Of a stretch of DNA of 64,000 nt, positions 39,725-49,568 are shown in pieces (the first letter of the stretch is position 1; each line of letters opens with the position of its first letter). The stretch is from the NCBI GenBank assembly GCA_900541055.1, contig UQHZ01000011.1, forward strand, positions 1 to 64,000, in the 5' to 3' direction. Below the pieces are notes generated by a model. That model did not search any database, was not told where the DNA came from, and saw only the letters and a list, made by a program, of their open reading frames with translations. Origin of the DNA: an uncultured Collinsella sp. GTDB taxonomy: Bacteria; Actinomycetota; Coriobacteriia; Coriobacteriales; Coriobacteriaceae. Position numbers and translations under genes: made by a program.

Positions 39725-40774
39725 ATGGACGTAACGTTCTCAGCCTTCCTCGGCCAAATTGTGTCGAACCCAGTCCTTGCCGTCACCGTGATCCTCGCGC
39801 TCGGCGCTATCTTCGTCAACGGATGGACCGACGCGCCCAACGCCATCGCGACCTGTGTCACCACGCGCTGCATGCCCGCCCGCGCCGCCATTCTCATGAG
39901 CGCCGCATTCAACTTCCTCGGCGTGCTCATCATGACGCACTTTAACGCGAGCGTCGCCAACACCATCTCACATATCGTCGACTTTGGCGGAAACAGCACC
40001 ATGGCGCTCGCGTGCCTCTGCGCGGCGCTGTTCTCCATCGTCGTCTACGGCGCCACAGCGTCGCGTTTTGGCATCCCCACCTCGCAAAGCCACAGCCTTA
40101 TCGCCGGCCTGACCGGTGCCGCTATCGCCCTCGGCGGCGCGAGCAGCGTCAACGTCCACGAGTGGATGAAGGTCATCTACGGCCTGGCGCTCTCCATCGG
40201 CCTGGGCTTTATCATGGGCTGGGTCCTGTGCAAGCTCGTCTCGATTCTTTTCGCCGCCGCCAACAGGCGACGTGCCAATGTCTTCTTTAAATATGCTCAG
40301 ATCGCAAGTGCCGCGGCCATGAGCTTTATGCACGGCGCGCAAGATGGACAAAAGTTTATCGGCGTGCTCTTTTTAGGTGTCGCCTTTGCCAGCGGACAGA
40401 CGAGCGTCGGCGACGCCGGCATCCCCATCTGGATCATGCTGCTGTGCTCGGCCACCATGGGCATCGGCACCAGCGTGGGCGGTGAGCGCATCATCAAGTC
40501 TGTCGGCCAGAGCATGGTCAAGCTCGAAAAGTACCAGGGCTTCTCCGCCGACCTGGCGGGCGCCGCAAACCTGCTGCTTGCCACGCTCACCGGCATCCCC
40601 GTGTCCTCCACGCACATCAAGACCTGCGCCATTATGGGTGTCGGTGCCGTCAAGCGCCTCTCGGCGATCAACTTCGGTGTCGTCAAGGACATGATGTTCA
40701 CCTGGTTCTTCACCTTCCCCGCCTGCGGACTTATCAGCTTTGTCATGGCCAAGCTGTTCATGATGTTCATCTAG
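39725..40774 (+). CDS. pit: Low-affinity inorganic phosphate transporter (Pit family)
   Basis: A 349-aa inner-membrane transporter with about ten transmembrane helices and the two inverted PiT repeats: FVNGWTDAPNAIAT (residues 31-44; usual GxNDxANA motif) and HGAQDGQKFIGVL (about 202-214). It moves phosphate with a cation. It is followed at 67 nt by its DUF47 partner. The 245-bp leader upstream holds no other gene; a strong GGAGGTG at 39664 precedes only a three-codon ORF. Confidence 0.92.
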   Translation: MDVTFSAFLGQIVSNPVLAVTVILALGAIFVNGWTDAPNAIATCVTTRCMPARAAILMSAAFNFLGVLIMTHFNASVANTISHIVDFGGNSTMALACLCAALFSIVVYGATASRFGIPTSQSHSLIAGLTGAAIALGGASSVNVHEWMKVIYGLALSIGLGFIMGWVLCKLVSILFAAANRRRANVFFKYAQIASAAAMSFMHGAQDGQKFIGVLFLGVAFASGQTSVGDAGIPIWIMLLCSATMGIGTSVGGERIIKSVGQSMVKLEKYQGFSADLAGAANLLLATLTGIPVSSTHIKTCAIMGVGAVKRLSAINFGVVKDMMFTWFFTFPACGLISFVMAKLFMMFI

Positions 40775-40841
40775 TCAAACCGAACGTCCATCCGGACCGC
40801 AATACCTCGCCCACCCGTCTTCGCCTCGAAAGGACCCACTC

Positions 40842-41465
40842 ATGGCAAAGAAACCCGATTCGTTCTACTTTGACAACTACGTCGCCTGCGCCGACCTTGC
40901 TGTCCAGGCCGCAGAGTTGCTCATCAAGATTTTTGAGAACTTTGATCCCACGCAGATCCACGACATGCTCGAGGAGATGCATGCGATTGAGCATGCGGCC
41001 GACAAGAAGCACCATGAGCTCGAAGACGCCCTGCTCACCGCCTTTATCACCCCGCTTGAGCGCGAGGATCTGGACCTGATGAGTTGCTCGCTCGACACCG
41101 TACTCGACCGCATCGAAGGCGTCGTGCAGCGCGTCTACTTCACCAACATCCAGAGCATCCACCCCGATGCCATCGTCATCGCTCACAAGGTAACCGATGC
41201 CTGCCGCGCCATGAAGGACCTGATGGTCGAGCTGCCCAACTACCGCAAGTCCAAAACGCTGCGCGAGCTGGTCATCCAGATCAACACCATTGAGTCCGAG
41301 GCCGATGAGCTCTACATCAACGCTATGCGCAACCTGCACGTCAATGGCAAGGACCCGCTCGAGGTCATCGCCTGGCGTGACGTCTACGCTTTCCTGGAGT
41401 ACTGCGCCGACTGCTGCGAGAATGTGGCTGATGTCGTGGATTCGATTGTCATGAAGAACAGTTAA
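40842..41465 (+). CDS. DUF47/PhoU-like regulator of Pit
   Basis: A 207-aa helical protein of the DUF47 family, with FDNYVACADLAVQAAELL, DMLEEMHAIEHAADKKHHEL (metal-ligand E-x-x-H-x-x-D type) and VVDSIVMKNS at the end. It typically pairs with Pit genes and controls them. AAAGGACC precedes ATG. Cytosolic, membrane-associated. Confidence 0.9.
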   Translation: MAKKPDSFYFDNYVACADLAVQAAELLIKIFENFDPTQIHDMLEEMHAIEHAADKKHHELEDALLTAFITPLEREDLDLMSCSLDTVLDRIEGVVQRVYFTNIQSIHPDAIVIAHKVTDACRAMKDLMVELPNYRKSKTLRELVIQINTIESEADELYINAMRNLHVNGKDPLEVIAWRDVYAFLEYCADCCENVADVVDSIVMKNS

Positions 41466-41470
41466 TTGGG

Positions 41471-41581
41471 GGTACGTGTCCCGGCGGTCGCGGGCCCGAC
41501 CGCTAATAACCTTTTTCACTCCGGCTGCAAGCAGAGTCGTTCAAAAGGTTATTAGCGGTCGGGCCCGCTCCCTTACGTACC
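41471..41581. repeat. 111-bp palindromic element
   Basis: A perfect 26-bp inverted repeat (41490-41515 with 41543-41568, 27-nt loop), nested within a 7-bp outer pair ggtacgt/acgtacc (41471-41477 with 41575-41581). It lies just past the DUF47 stop and may end that transcript. The length and outer ends also suit a miniature mobile or repeat element. Confidence 0.8.
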
Positions 41582-41749
41582 ACCATTGGAAACTTTGGCT
41601 GATACTTTGAAAGCGATGAGGCTTTTGTTGGCAGGACCTTGGGGACCGATTGGAAACTTTGGGACCGCCTTAAACGTTTGGCTGGATGGGGCTTTGGGTA
41701 CCCTTTTGCTTAGTTTTGGGTTGTTTTATTAGCTTTGGAGGGTTTGGTT

Positions 41750-42280
41750 ATGGGGTATTTGGATCTGGCTCGGGGTCGGTATTCTTGTCGTTTGTTTGAG
41801 GATCGTTCTGTGGAGCAGGCTGTGGTGGATGCCATTGTTGAGGCTGGGCGTATTGCTCCTTCTGCTTGTAATAATCATCCAACCCGTGTGATGGTGTTAG
41901 ATACGCCCGAGCTTTTGGAGAAGGCGGCTGCTTGTCAGCCTCGGTTTGCTCGTGATGGGTCCATCTTTGGCACTCCGCTCATCTTCCTCATTTGCAGCGT
42001 TACCGACGACGCTTGGGTTCGCCCCTATGACCAGATGAACTCCAGCGCTATCGACACCTCGATTGTTTGCGATCATATGATGATGGAGGCCGAGGAGCAA
42101 GGCCTGGGAACGTGTTGGGTATGCCATTTTAAGCCCGAGCTAGCCCGAGAGCGGTTCAACCTGCCCGAGGGCGTCTATCCCTATCACATGCTCGTCTGCG
42201 GCTATCCTGCCGACCACATCGCCGATCCCGAGCATCGCGATGCCCGCACCATTCCCCTCTCCGACTTCCTCCTCAAGTAG
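41750..42280 (+). CDS. Nitroreductase-family FMN protein
   Basis: A 176-aa protein of the short nitroreductase type: LARGRYSCRLFEDRSV (FMN phosphate-binding Arg), GRIAPSACNNHPTRV, a DTSIVCDHMMMEAEEQGLGT helix and CWVCHFKP. It should reduce a flavin-accessible substrate with NAD(P)H; specificity is unknown. GGAGGG lies 8 nt before ATG. Third codon positions are T-rich up to about 41965, then switch to the C/G-rich style of neighbours, suggesting a mosaic gene. Confidence 0.9.
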   Translation: MGYLDLARGRYSCRLFEDRSVEQAVVDAIVEAGRIAPSACNNHPTRVMVLDTPELLEKAAACQPRFARDGSIFGTPLIFLICSVTDDAWVRPYDQMNSSAIDTSIVCDHMMMEAEEQGLGTCWVCHFKPELARERFNLPEGVYPYHMLVCGYPADHIADPEHRDARTIPLSDFLLK

Positions 42281-42325
42281 TTTTTGGCACATGCCCTAAA
42301 ATCTACTTTTTACCACGCGCCCTTT

Positions 42326-42366
42326 GCCGAGTTCTGCCCTATCACACGCAGAGCTCGGCGTTTTGT
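42326..42366 (+). terminator. Intrinsic terminator of the nitroreductase gene
   Basis: 12-bp stem (42326-42337 with 42348-42359, one G-T pair), followed by gttttgttt on the plus strand. Confidence 0.85.
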
Positions 42367-42388
42367 TTCCCAACCCGTATGCAGCCAC

Positions 42389-42421
42389 AAAAGAGGAGCC
42401 CGCAGGTGCGAGCTCCTCTTA
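42389..42421 (-). terminator. Intrinsic terminator after divIVA
   Basis: 9-bp stem aagaggagc/gctcctctt (42391-42399 with 42412-42420), ending the minus-strand divIVA-side operon, with TTTT on that strand. Confidence 0.75.
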
Positions 42422-42446
42422 AGGACACGAGATTGTAGCTCTGGCG

Positions 42447-43124
42447 CTAGTCCAGGTCGTCGGCGGCAAAGTTGTCGATCGGGGCGAAGGGGTCAGCCAC
42501 GGGAACAACCGGATCAGCGACAGGCAGCGGCTCGGCGGCGGGAACGGTCACTGCAGGAGAAGCCGCAGAACCGACCGGCGTGGAGGCCATAAGGTCGGAC
42601 GGGAAGGAATTCTGCGCATCGTCCATGAAGTGCTGGATGAGCTTGAGGTACTCGGCTTTGAACTCCTCACGGGAAGCCTTGAGACGATCGATCTCCTCGA
42701 GCTCGGCCTGCTTCTCGGTCAGAGCCTGGCGGATAACCTCGCGGGCCTTGGCGTCAGCCTCGTTGCGGATACGCTCAGCGTTCTCGTTGGCATCGTTGAC
42801 GATGGTCTCAGCGGTCTGCTGGGCAGCGATCAGGGCAGCGGAAATCTGGCGCTCCTGAGCGGAGAAGTCAGGGGCGGGAGCAGCCACGGGGGCGGCAGGA
42901 ACGGCCTGGGCGGTGGCATCCTGAGCTTGGGCAAGCTGAGCCTGCGCATCGGCAAGCTGCTGCTCGGTAGCAGTCAGGCGACCCTTAAGGTCGACGATCT
43001 TAGCGAGCATAGCGTCAACCTCGGAGGACAGCGTCTCCAAGAAGACGTCGACCTCAGCAGGATCGTAGCCACGCTTGGCCTCAGAGAAAGTCTGAGCCTG
43101 GATGTCTGCAGGGGTAATAGCCAT
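42447..43124 (-). CDS. divIVA: DivIVA/Wag31-type cell-division and polarity protein
   Basis: A 225-aa protein. The N-terminal lipid-binding domain (ITPADIQAQTFSEAKRGYDP, AEVDVFLETLS) is followed by a coiled coil (residues 40-70), an Ala/Pro linker, a second coil (ERQISAALIAAQQTAETIVN) and an acidic Pro-rich tail. It marks curved membrane at poles and septum. GGAG precedes ATG. It is the last gene of a run that includes yggT and sepF. Confidence 0.95.
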   Translation of the reverse strand: MAITPADIQAQTFSEAKRGYDPAEVDVFLETLSSEVDAMLAKIVDLKGRLTATEQQLADAQAQLAQAQDATAQAVPAAPVAAPAPDFSAQERQISAALIAAQQTAETIVNDANENAERIRNEADAKAREVIRQALTEKQAELEEIDRLKASREEFKAEYLKLIQHFMDDAQNSFPSDLMASTPVGSAASPAVTVPAAEPLPVADPVVPVADPFAPIDNFAADDLD

Positions 43125-43185
43125 AACAAGTCTCCTTTTTCATCGCCTCGGCGCTACACGCCCGACGTAAGTTACTAAGTCAGTT

Positions 43186-43467
43186 CTACACGAGTATACC
43201 TATAAGAAGCTGCAGAACCAGCCTCTGCACCAACTGCAACGCAATAATCGCAACGACCGGCGAAAAATCGATACCGCCCATCGGCGGGATGAAACGACGG
43301 AACAGGTTGAGCCACGGACCGCACACGCTATCAAGCACCGCGGCAATATCCTGAAGCAAACCACCCTGCTTCATGGGAATCCACGTCATAAAGCAGTAGA
43401 CGACAATGAGCGTGGAATAGAAGTTGAACAGCGTGTTGACCAGCTGGACGATAGTGTAGATGTTGAT
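43186..43467 (-). CDS. YggT-family membrane protein with likely non-ATG start
   Basis: A 93-aa protein with two hydrophobic segments (VQLVNTLFNFYSTLIVVYCF and FSPVVAIIALQLVQRLVLQL) flanking GPWLNLFRRFIPPMGGIDFS, the YggT signature. No ATG, GTG or TTG lies before the first helix. The best reading starts at ATC 43467, 6 nt after GAGGAG (ATT at 43473 is the alternative). The only ATG (43389) would cut off helix one. YggT proteins are linked to osmotic tolerance and division loci. Confidence 0.8.
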   Translation of the reverse strand: MNIYTIVQLVNTLFNFYSTLIVVYCFMTWIPMKQGGLLQDIAAVLDSVCGPWLNLFRRFIPPMGGIDFSPVVAIIALQLVQRLVLQLLIGILV

Positions 43468-43488
43468 GGGAATCTCCTCGTCTTGTCT

Positions 43489-44211
43489 TTACTTAAGGTA
43501 GCCGTCGGCACGAAGCTTCTTGAGATCGGAATCTTTGACCTCGCAACCGGCGGGCAGCACCATGAACACGCGGTCGCCCACCTCCTTGACCGTGGCACCC
43601 AGACCGCAGGCAAAGCCGTAAGAGAAGTCCAAGACGCGCTTGGCAACTTCGGTGCGTACGCCCACAAAAATCAGTGCGACAGGCTGCTTGGTGCGAACGC
43701 GGCGCACCACGGTCTCCACGTCGTCATAGCTCTCGGGGCGCAGGACATAGGCCGGCAGCTGCGGCGTGGCGTTGATGATATTGCTCGCATAGGCCGAGGC
43801 ATCGCTCGGTGCAGGCGCGGGTGCAGCGGCGGCACGGGCGCGGGTATTCTCGGCGTAGCTCGACGGCGTGTCATAGGCACCAGGACGATAACCGCTCGCA
43901 ACACTGTCCTGCGAGCGCGAAGGCGGGTTATACGTCGTGGCATGGCGGGAGTCATCGCCGACCAGCTGACCGGAGCGCGTATACACGGCAACCGACTCAG
44001 CTTCACCGCGGCGCGTCTGGCCAAGCAGGCCGTTGCTCGGCTCGTCTTGGGTGTAGAAGCCCTCGCCCGAAGCACCACTGTAGCCGTTGTTCTGATAGCC
44101 ATCGTCGTAGCCGTCATCGTAGCCGTAGTCGTCGTCCTGGCCATAACCCTGGTCGTAACCCTGCTGGCCGCCCAGGTGCATCTTATTTTTAATCTCGTCA
44201 AGGAAGCCCAT
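43489..44211 (-). CDS. sepF: SepF cell-division protein
   Basis: A 240-aa protein. The N-terminal helix MGFLDEIKNKMHL binds membrane; a Gly/Tyr/Asp-rich linker (GYDDGYDDGYQNNGY) is disordered. The C-terminal domain (about 155-238) holds YVLRPESYDDVETVVRRV, VALIFVGVRTEVAKRVLDFS and GDRVFMVLPAGCEV, as in SepF. It tethers FtsZ to the membrane, the more important here because ftsA is absent from the cluster. ATG 44211 has GAGGAC upstream. Confidence 0.95.
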   Translation of the reverse strand: MGFLDEIKNKMHLGGQQGYDQGYGQDDDYGYDDGYDDGYQNNGYSGASGEGFYTQDEPSNGLLGQTRRGEAESVAVYTRSGQLVGDDSRHATTYNPPSRSQDSVASGYRPGAYDTPSSYAENTRARAAAAPAPAPSDASAYASNIINATPQLPAYVLRPESYDDVETVVRRVRTKQPVALIFVGVRTEVAKRVLDFSYGFACGLGATVKEVGDRVFMVLPAGCEVKDSDLKKLRADGYLK

Positions 44212-44271
44212 GGTTGTGTCCTCTCGCGGTTTAGTGCAGGCGCCCCGATAATCAGTGCGCACTTCAGAGCC

Positions 44272-45009
44272 TTATTTTACTGCAAACTCCGGGCTAAATA
44301 CTACCCTGCCCAGGCGAACGAGCGTAGAGCCCTCCTCAAGGGCAGGCTCAAAGTCCTCGCTCATACCGCAGGAAAGCTCAGGCAGGTTCAAATCGGGATG
44401 CGCCGCCTCCAGCTCATCCCTCAGTTCACGAAGCCCCGCAAAGGTGCGGCGTGCCACATCCTTATTCCCCCGGGGCGCCATAGCCATAAGCCCCTGTACG
44501 CAAATTCCCTCAAGTTCCGCAAGCTCACCCGCGGCGGCGCGAATCTCATCGGGCGAAAAGCCTCCCTTCGACTCCTCACCACTCACATTGACCTCAATGA
44601 GCACACGCTGGAGGCCAGTGAGCTCGCCTGCCTCAATCTTGCGGACAGCACGGCTCGAGATCGCCTGCGCCAGATGCAGCGAACCCACCGAGTGAATCAG
44701 CTCGGCTGAGCCCAGCACCGCATTGATCTTATTGGTCTGCAGGTTGCCGATCATATCGAAGCGCACCTCGGGCAGCTCCGGATGCTCCGCCAGACCCGTG
44801 AGCTTGCGAACCAGCTCCTGCGGGCGGTTCTCGGCAAAATGGCGATACCCCGCCTGGATGGCGGCAACGGTCTCATCGACACCAACGGTCTTGGACACGG
44901 CAATGAGGCGCGCGGCGTCGTGGGGGCGGCCCGCGCGATCGAGCGCCGCATAAAAACGTTCCAGAATCTGCTCGCGGCGAGCGCGCATCAAGTCCAAATA
45001 GTTATCCAT
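44272..45009 (-). CDS. yggS: Pyridoxal-phosphate homeostasis protein (YggS/YlmE family)
   Basis: A 245-aa PLP-binding protein with alanine-racemase-like N-terminal fold. LIAVSKTVG contains the PLP Lys40; FDMIGNLQTNK and LSCGMSEDFEPAL are further family motifs (HxIGxLQxNK, SMGMSxDxxxAI). It regulates free PLP in the cytosol. Its usual neighbour sepF follows. Confidence 0.93.
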   Translation of the reverse strand: MDNYLDLMRARREQILERFYAALDRAGRPHDAARLIAVSKTVGVDETVAAIQAGYRHFAENRPQELVRKLTGLAEHPELPEVRFDMIGNLQTNKINAVLGSAELIHSVGSLHLAQAISSRAVRKIEAGELTGLQRVLIEVNVSGEESKGGFSPDEIRAAAGELAELEGICVQGLMAMAPRGNKDVARRTFAGLRELRDELEAAHPDLNLPELSCGMSEDFEPALEEGSTLVRLGRVVFSPEFAVK

Positions 45010-45060
45010 TGCTAATCGCCTCCGCTGACAGCCAAACAAGTAGTCCCATGCTAACGCAAG

Positions 45061-45090
45061 AGCGCGGCCCCGCATGTGCAAGGCCGCGCT
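45061..45090 (-). terminator. Stem-loop after phoU
   Basis: 9-bp GC-rich stem (45061-45069 with 45082-45090). The U-run is weak on the minus strand, so termination may be partial. Confidence 0.55.
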
Positions 45091-45128
45091 CGCTTCGGTA
45101 TTTACAATCTTTCGACGAACAGGATTAC

Positions 45129-45986
45129 TTACTCCTCGTCGTCCTCGCCATCGTCCTCGTCCTCAAGATGATCGAACAGGTAGCGAAGACCCTCGCTGAC
45201 CTCGTTAACGGGCACCTTGGCAACGTAGCGCGCGTCGACGGCGGGCCTCATGATAACACCCTCGCCCGAAGGCACACGCATGCTCTCGAGCTCATCCTCA
45301 TCAGTGCAGGCGATATCGCCGGCATTCATGCGCTGACCAGTCAACAGGAAGGTCAGACGGCAAGCGGCATCGATGGAAATCGAAGCGATGCGATCGAGGT
45401 AGCGCGAAACCATGATAGCGCGGCGCAGGTCGTCATAGTTGCTGTCGTCGTCCATAAAGTCGCCCGTATCCATACGGTTAAAGGTGCGGAAAAACTTCTC
45501 GTAGGCGGCGTGCACTGGCTCGTCCTCGACGGCCAAGTTGCAGATGATGGACATATCATTGGTGACGAGCGCGGAAAGCGAAGAGCCCAGCACCTGGTAG
45601 ACGGCCTCAGCCTCGGCCTCGACCGTGCCGACAAGCTCCTTGGGCAGCGAGATATCGGCCTTGACCATGTGACGCGTAGCGCGGCAGATCTGGCGAACCT
45701 TATCGGTCATGCGCTGCAGGTTAAAGTCGACGTAGATAATCGTCTGCAGCAAGCGGAAGTCGGAGGCGACCGGCGACTGCGTGGCAATCAGGTTGTAGCA
45801 GACGGCCTCTAGGTTGGCGCAGCGCGCGTCAATCGAAAGCGTGCGCTTCTTGGTCTTGGTGGCGAGCTTGCGGTCGTCGGTCACATAGGCCTTCACGGCA
45901 TCGTGGAGGGCCAGATCGACGGCCTCGTAGATGCTCAGCATCTCGTGGCGGGCCTCGATGAGCTGACGGGAAAACAGTTTGCGCAT
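45129..45986 (-). CDS. phoU: PhoU phosphate-signalling protein
   Basis: A 285-aa protein with two PhoU three-helix repeats (residues 8-105 and 115-210), DFRLLQTIIYVDFNLQRMTD being a typical helix, plus an extra C-terminal acidic region (EDEDDGEDDEE) of about 70 residues not found in short PhoU proteins. It represses the phosphate response when phosphate is ample through PstB and a sensor kinase. It lies just after pstB in a single-strand operon. Confidence 0.92.
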   Translation of the reverse strand: MRKLFSRQLIEARHEMLSIYEAVDLALHDAVKAYVTDDRKLATKTKKRTLSIDARCANLEAVCYNLIATQSPVASDFRLLQTIIYVDFNLQRMTDKVRQICRATRHMVKADISLPKELVGTVEAEAEAVYQVLGSSLSALVTNDMSIICNLAVEDEPVHAAYEKFFRTFNRMDTGDFMDDDSNYDDLRRAIMVSRYLDRIASISIDAACRLTFLLTGQRMNAGDIACTDEDELESMRVPSGEGVIMRPAVDARYVAKVPVNEVSEGLRYLFDHLEDEDDGEDDEE

Positions 45987-46078
45987 GGTTCACTCCAATC
46001 AGTTGGGTGCGGTCATGCCGCCCGCACAGTGAATACGCACCGGACCAGGTCCGATCGGCTTGGGACTAGTCGCACCGA

Positions 46079-46882
<804 letters not shown>

Positions 46883-46894
46883 GGGACTCCTTAA

Positions 46895-47800
46895 CTAGCG
46901 ACGCTTGCGCGACAGGAAGCGCGCAAACAGGTTGAAGGCCAGAATGATCACCATCAGCAAGAGCGCGGTGCCGTAGGCTGCGTTCATGTTGATGCCGTCG
47001 TTGGCAAGCAGGTACAGGTGAACCGTCATGGGGCGGCCGGAATCGAGCGGCGAAATAGGTAGATTGATGGCCTGCCCCATGGTGTAGAGCACCACCGCGG
47101 TCTCGCCAATGGCACGGCCGATGGCGAGGACGATGCCCGTGGCAATACGGCCAAAGGCAGAAGGAAGCACGATCTTGGAGACAACCTGCCACTTGGTGGC
47201 GCCCAGACCGTACGCGCCCCAACGGATATAGCGCGGAACGGCGCGAATGGCCTCTTCGGTGGTGCGCATGACGATGGGAAGCATCAAGAGCGCGAGTGCC
47301 AGGGCGGCAGAGACCATCGAAAGGCCCAAGCCCATGGCCTCGACAAACAAGGCGTAGCCAAACAGACCCATAACGATGGAGGGCACCGAGGCCAAAGCGT
47401 CAGCAGCGTAGCGAATGAGCTCGACGACCTTGCCCTGCTTGGCGTACTCGGCCAGATAGACGGCTGCCAGCACAGCGATCGGCGTGCAGATAAGCATGGC
47501 GAGCGCCGTCACATAGACGGTCGAGACGATCGTGGGCCAAATACCGCCCTCGGCGTTGACGCCCTGGGGCCAACCGAAGATAAAGTCGAGCGAGATGTGT
47601 GGCAGGCCGTTGATGACCACGTAGGCGATGATAGCGACCAGCACCAGCGTGGTGATGTAGGCAGCGGCACGGAACACGCCAAGCATGATCTTGTTGGACA
47701 GGTCCTTGTTGATGCGGCCCTTCTTGCCGTGGGAAAGGGCACGCTTGATGCGCTCGCGCGACGAGGTCGTATCGACCGTCGTGTCAACGGAATCGGACAT
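46895..47800 (-). CDS. pstA: Phosphate ABC transporter permease PstA
   Basis: A 301-aa permease with six transmembrane helices and the EAA-type loop GLGATKWQVVSKIVLPSAFGRI. The N-terminal 30 residues are basic and cytosolic. It pairs with PstC, whose gene ends 3 nt upstream of the start. Confidence 0.96.
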   Translation of the reverse strand: MSDSVDTTVDTTSSRERIKRALSHGKKGRINKDLSNKIMLGVFRAAAYITTLVLVAIIAYVVINGLPHISLDFIFGWPQGVNAEGGIWPTIVSTVYVTALAMLICTPIAVLAAVYLAEYAKQGKVVELIRYAADALASVPSIVMGLFGYALFVEAMGLGLSMVSAALALALLMLPIVMRTTEEAIRAVPRYIRWGAYGLGATKWQVVSKIVLPSAFGRIATGIVLAIGRAIGETAVVLYTMGQAINLPISPLDSGRPMTVHLYLLANDGINMNAAYGTALLLMVIILAFNLFARFLSRKRR

Positions 47801-47803
47801 AGC

Positions 47804-48730
47804 CTACCCCCTCTTCTTCTTGGAAATCAGACGGACGATGCCCACCAGCGTGGCGGAGATGATAAACAGGACCACACCCATGCCGAACAGCGCCGAGCGG
47901 TGCAGACCCGAGGAATAGCTCATGTCGAGCGCAATCTGGCTCGTGAGCGTCGAGATGGGGCTCGCAATGCTGTCGGGAATAACCGGGGCGTTACCTACGA
48001 CCATGAGCACGGCCATGGTCTCGCCGATGGCACGGCCCATACCCAGCACGATGGCATCAACGATACCCAGCTTCGCGGCAGGTAGCACGACCTTATAGAT
48101 GGTCTGCCACTTGGTGGCGCCCATGGCATACGATGCCTCGCGAATGCCCATGGGAATGGAATTGAGAGCATCGATGGTGAGCGTGGTGATGGTAGGGACG
48201 ATCATGATGGCGAGCACAAACCACGCCGTCAGCGCACCAAAACCAAGGCCGCCGGTCAGTTGTGCGATAAACGGGCGGATGATGATCATGCCAAAGAAGC
48301 CGTAGATGATGGAGGGTATGCCCGCCAGCAGGTCAACGGCGGGGCTGATGAGCTTGCGCACGCGCTTGCTGGCAATCTCGACCAGGTAAACGGCCGTACC
48401 CACGCCCAGCGGCACGCCCATGGCGAGCGCACCGACGGTCACCAGACCCGAGCCGGCAAGCAGCGACAAGATGCCGTAGTGGCCCTCAGAAGGCGCCCAC
48501 GTAAAGCTAAAGAAGTCCGCCAGACCGATGTCAGTAAAGACGGGCAGCGCCGAGTACGTGGTAAAGACAAAAATCAGGATGACGGTAACGACCGCCAAGA
48601 ACGCGCAGGCAAAGAAGATCCACTGCAGCGCCTTCTCCTTGATATAGGTACTGTGCGATACGAGCGCCAGCTCGCGCTTCTTGGGCGTCTGAACATTCTG
48701 CTCAGTCTGGGAGTTTTCCTGTGCTTCCAT
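47804..48730 (-). CDS. pstC: Phosphate ABC transporter permease PstC
   Basis: A 308-aa permease with six transmembrane helices and the EAA loop AMGATKWQTIYKVVLPAAKLGI; GIPSIIYGFFGM is a PstC mark. ATG 48730 has GGGGAG upstream and is 1 nt after the pstS stop. Its charged 35-residue front (SQTEQNVQTPKKRELALV) is cytosolic. Confidence 0.96.
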   Translation of the reverse strand: MEAQENSQTEQNVQTPKKRELALVSHSTYIKEKALQWIFFACAFLAVVTVILIFVFTTYSALPVFTDIGLADFFSFTWAPSEGHYGILSLLAGSGLVTVGALAMGVPLGVGTAVYLVEIASKRVRKLISPAVDLLAGIPSIIYGFFGMIIIRPFIAQLTGGLGFGALTAWFVLAIMIVPTITTLTIDALNSIPMGIREASYAMGATKWQTIYKVVLPAAKLGIVDAIVLGMGRAIGETMAVLMVVGNAPVIPDSIASPISTLTSQIALDMSYSSGLHRSALFGMGVVLFIISATLVGIVRLISKKKRG

Positions 48731-48731
48731 G

Positions 48732-49568
48732 CTACTCACTCCCCTTCTCGTCGTTGGTGACGGGAATAAAGCCCGCCTCGCGAATCTGCTTGTCCATCTT
48801 TTCGGACGTCACATAGTCGATGTAATCCTGCGCCTGCTGCGAAGGCGCACCCTTCACAAAGAAGTAAAGGTCGCGTGAGATGGGATAGCCGCCGCTCGCG
48901 ACCGTCTTCTCGGACGCCTCAACATGATTGACCGAGACGGCCTTGACCGAGGTCTTGGCGTTGAGGCTATCGACGAAGCCCAGCGAAATGTAGCCAATGG
49001 CACCGCGCGAACGAGATACCACGTCGCGCACCTGGCCCGTGCCCGAAAGAACGGCCGAGCGGCGATCGAACGGGGTGCCGTCCATCACGATGGTGCGGAA
49101 GGCCTCACGCGTGCCGGACGCCTCATCTCGATTGATGACCTGGATCCTCAGGTCCTCGCCACCGACTTCTTTCCAGTTGGTGATCTTGCCGGCGTAAATA
49201 TCGCGGAGCTGCTCGGTCGAGAGGTTATCGACCGGGTTATCGTCGTTCACGATGACCGCGATACCGTCGTGGGCAATGACGATGGGAGTCAGGCCCAGAT
49301 CCTGTTCGTCGGCATTGAGTCCACGGGAGGAGCTGGCGATATCGGCTGTGCCGGCGCTGACGGCCTCGATGCCAGCGGAAGAACCCAAACCGGAAACGAG
49401 CACGTCGATGCCGGTCTCCTCCTTAAAGCCCTCGGCCGCAATCTCGGCGATAGGAAGGCAGGTCGTGGAGCCGGCGACGGTAATGGAAGAGGTAGAAGAT
49501 CCCGAAGAACAGGCGCACAGCGTAAGCGTAAGCACAGCGGCGCTCAGGACCGATACGATCTTTCTCAT
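48732..49568 (-). CDS. pstS: Phosphate-binding lipoprotein PstS
   Basis: A 278-aa substrate-binding protein. The signal peptide ends LTLCAC, giving a lipobox with Cys20 as the probable lipid anchor. Ligand-binding parts ITVAGSTTCLPIAEIAAEGF and SSAGIEAVSAGTADIASSSR, plus RDEASGTREAF, match the PstS family. It captures extracellular phosphate for PstCAB. Its ATG overlaps the pgeF stop as ATGA. Confidence 0.95.
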   Translation of the reverse strand: MRKIVSVLSAAVLTLTLCACSSGSSTSSITVAGSTTCLPIAEIAAEGFKEETGIDVLVSGLGSSAGIEAVSAGTADIASSSRGLNADEQDLGLTPIVIAHDGIAVIVNDDNPVDNLSTEQLRDIYAGKITNWKEVGGEDLRIQVINRDEASGTREAFRTIVMDGTPFDRRSAVLSGTGQVRDVVSRSRGAIGYISLGFVDSLNAKTSVKAVSVNHVEASEKTVASGGYPISRDLYFFVKGAPSQQAQDYIDYVTSEKMDKQIREAGFIPVTNDEKGSE

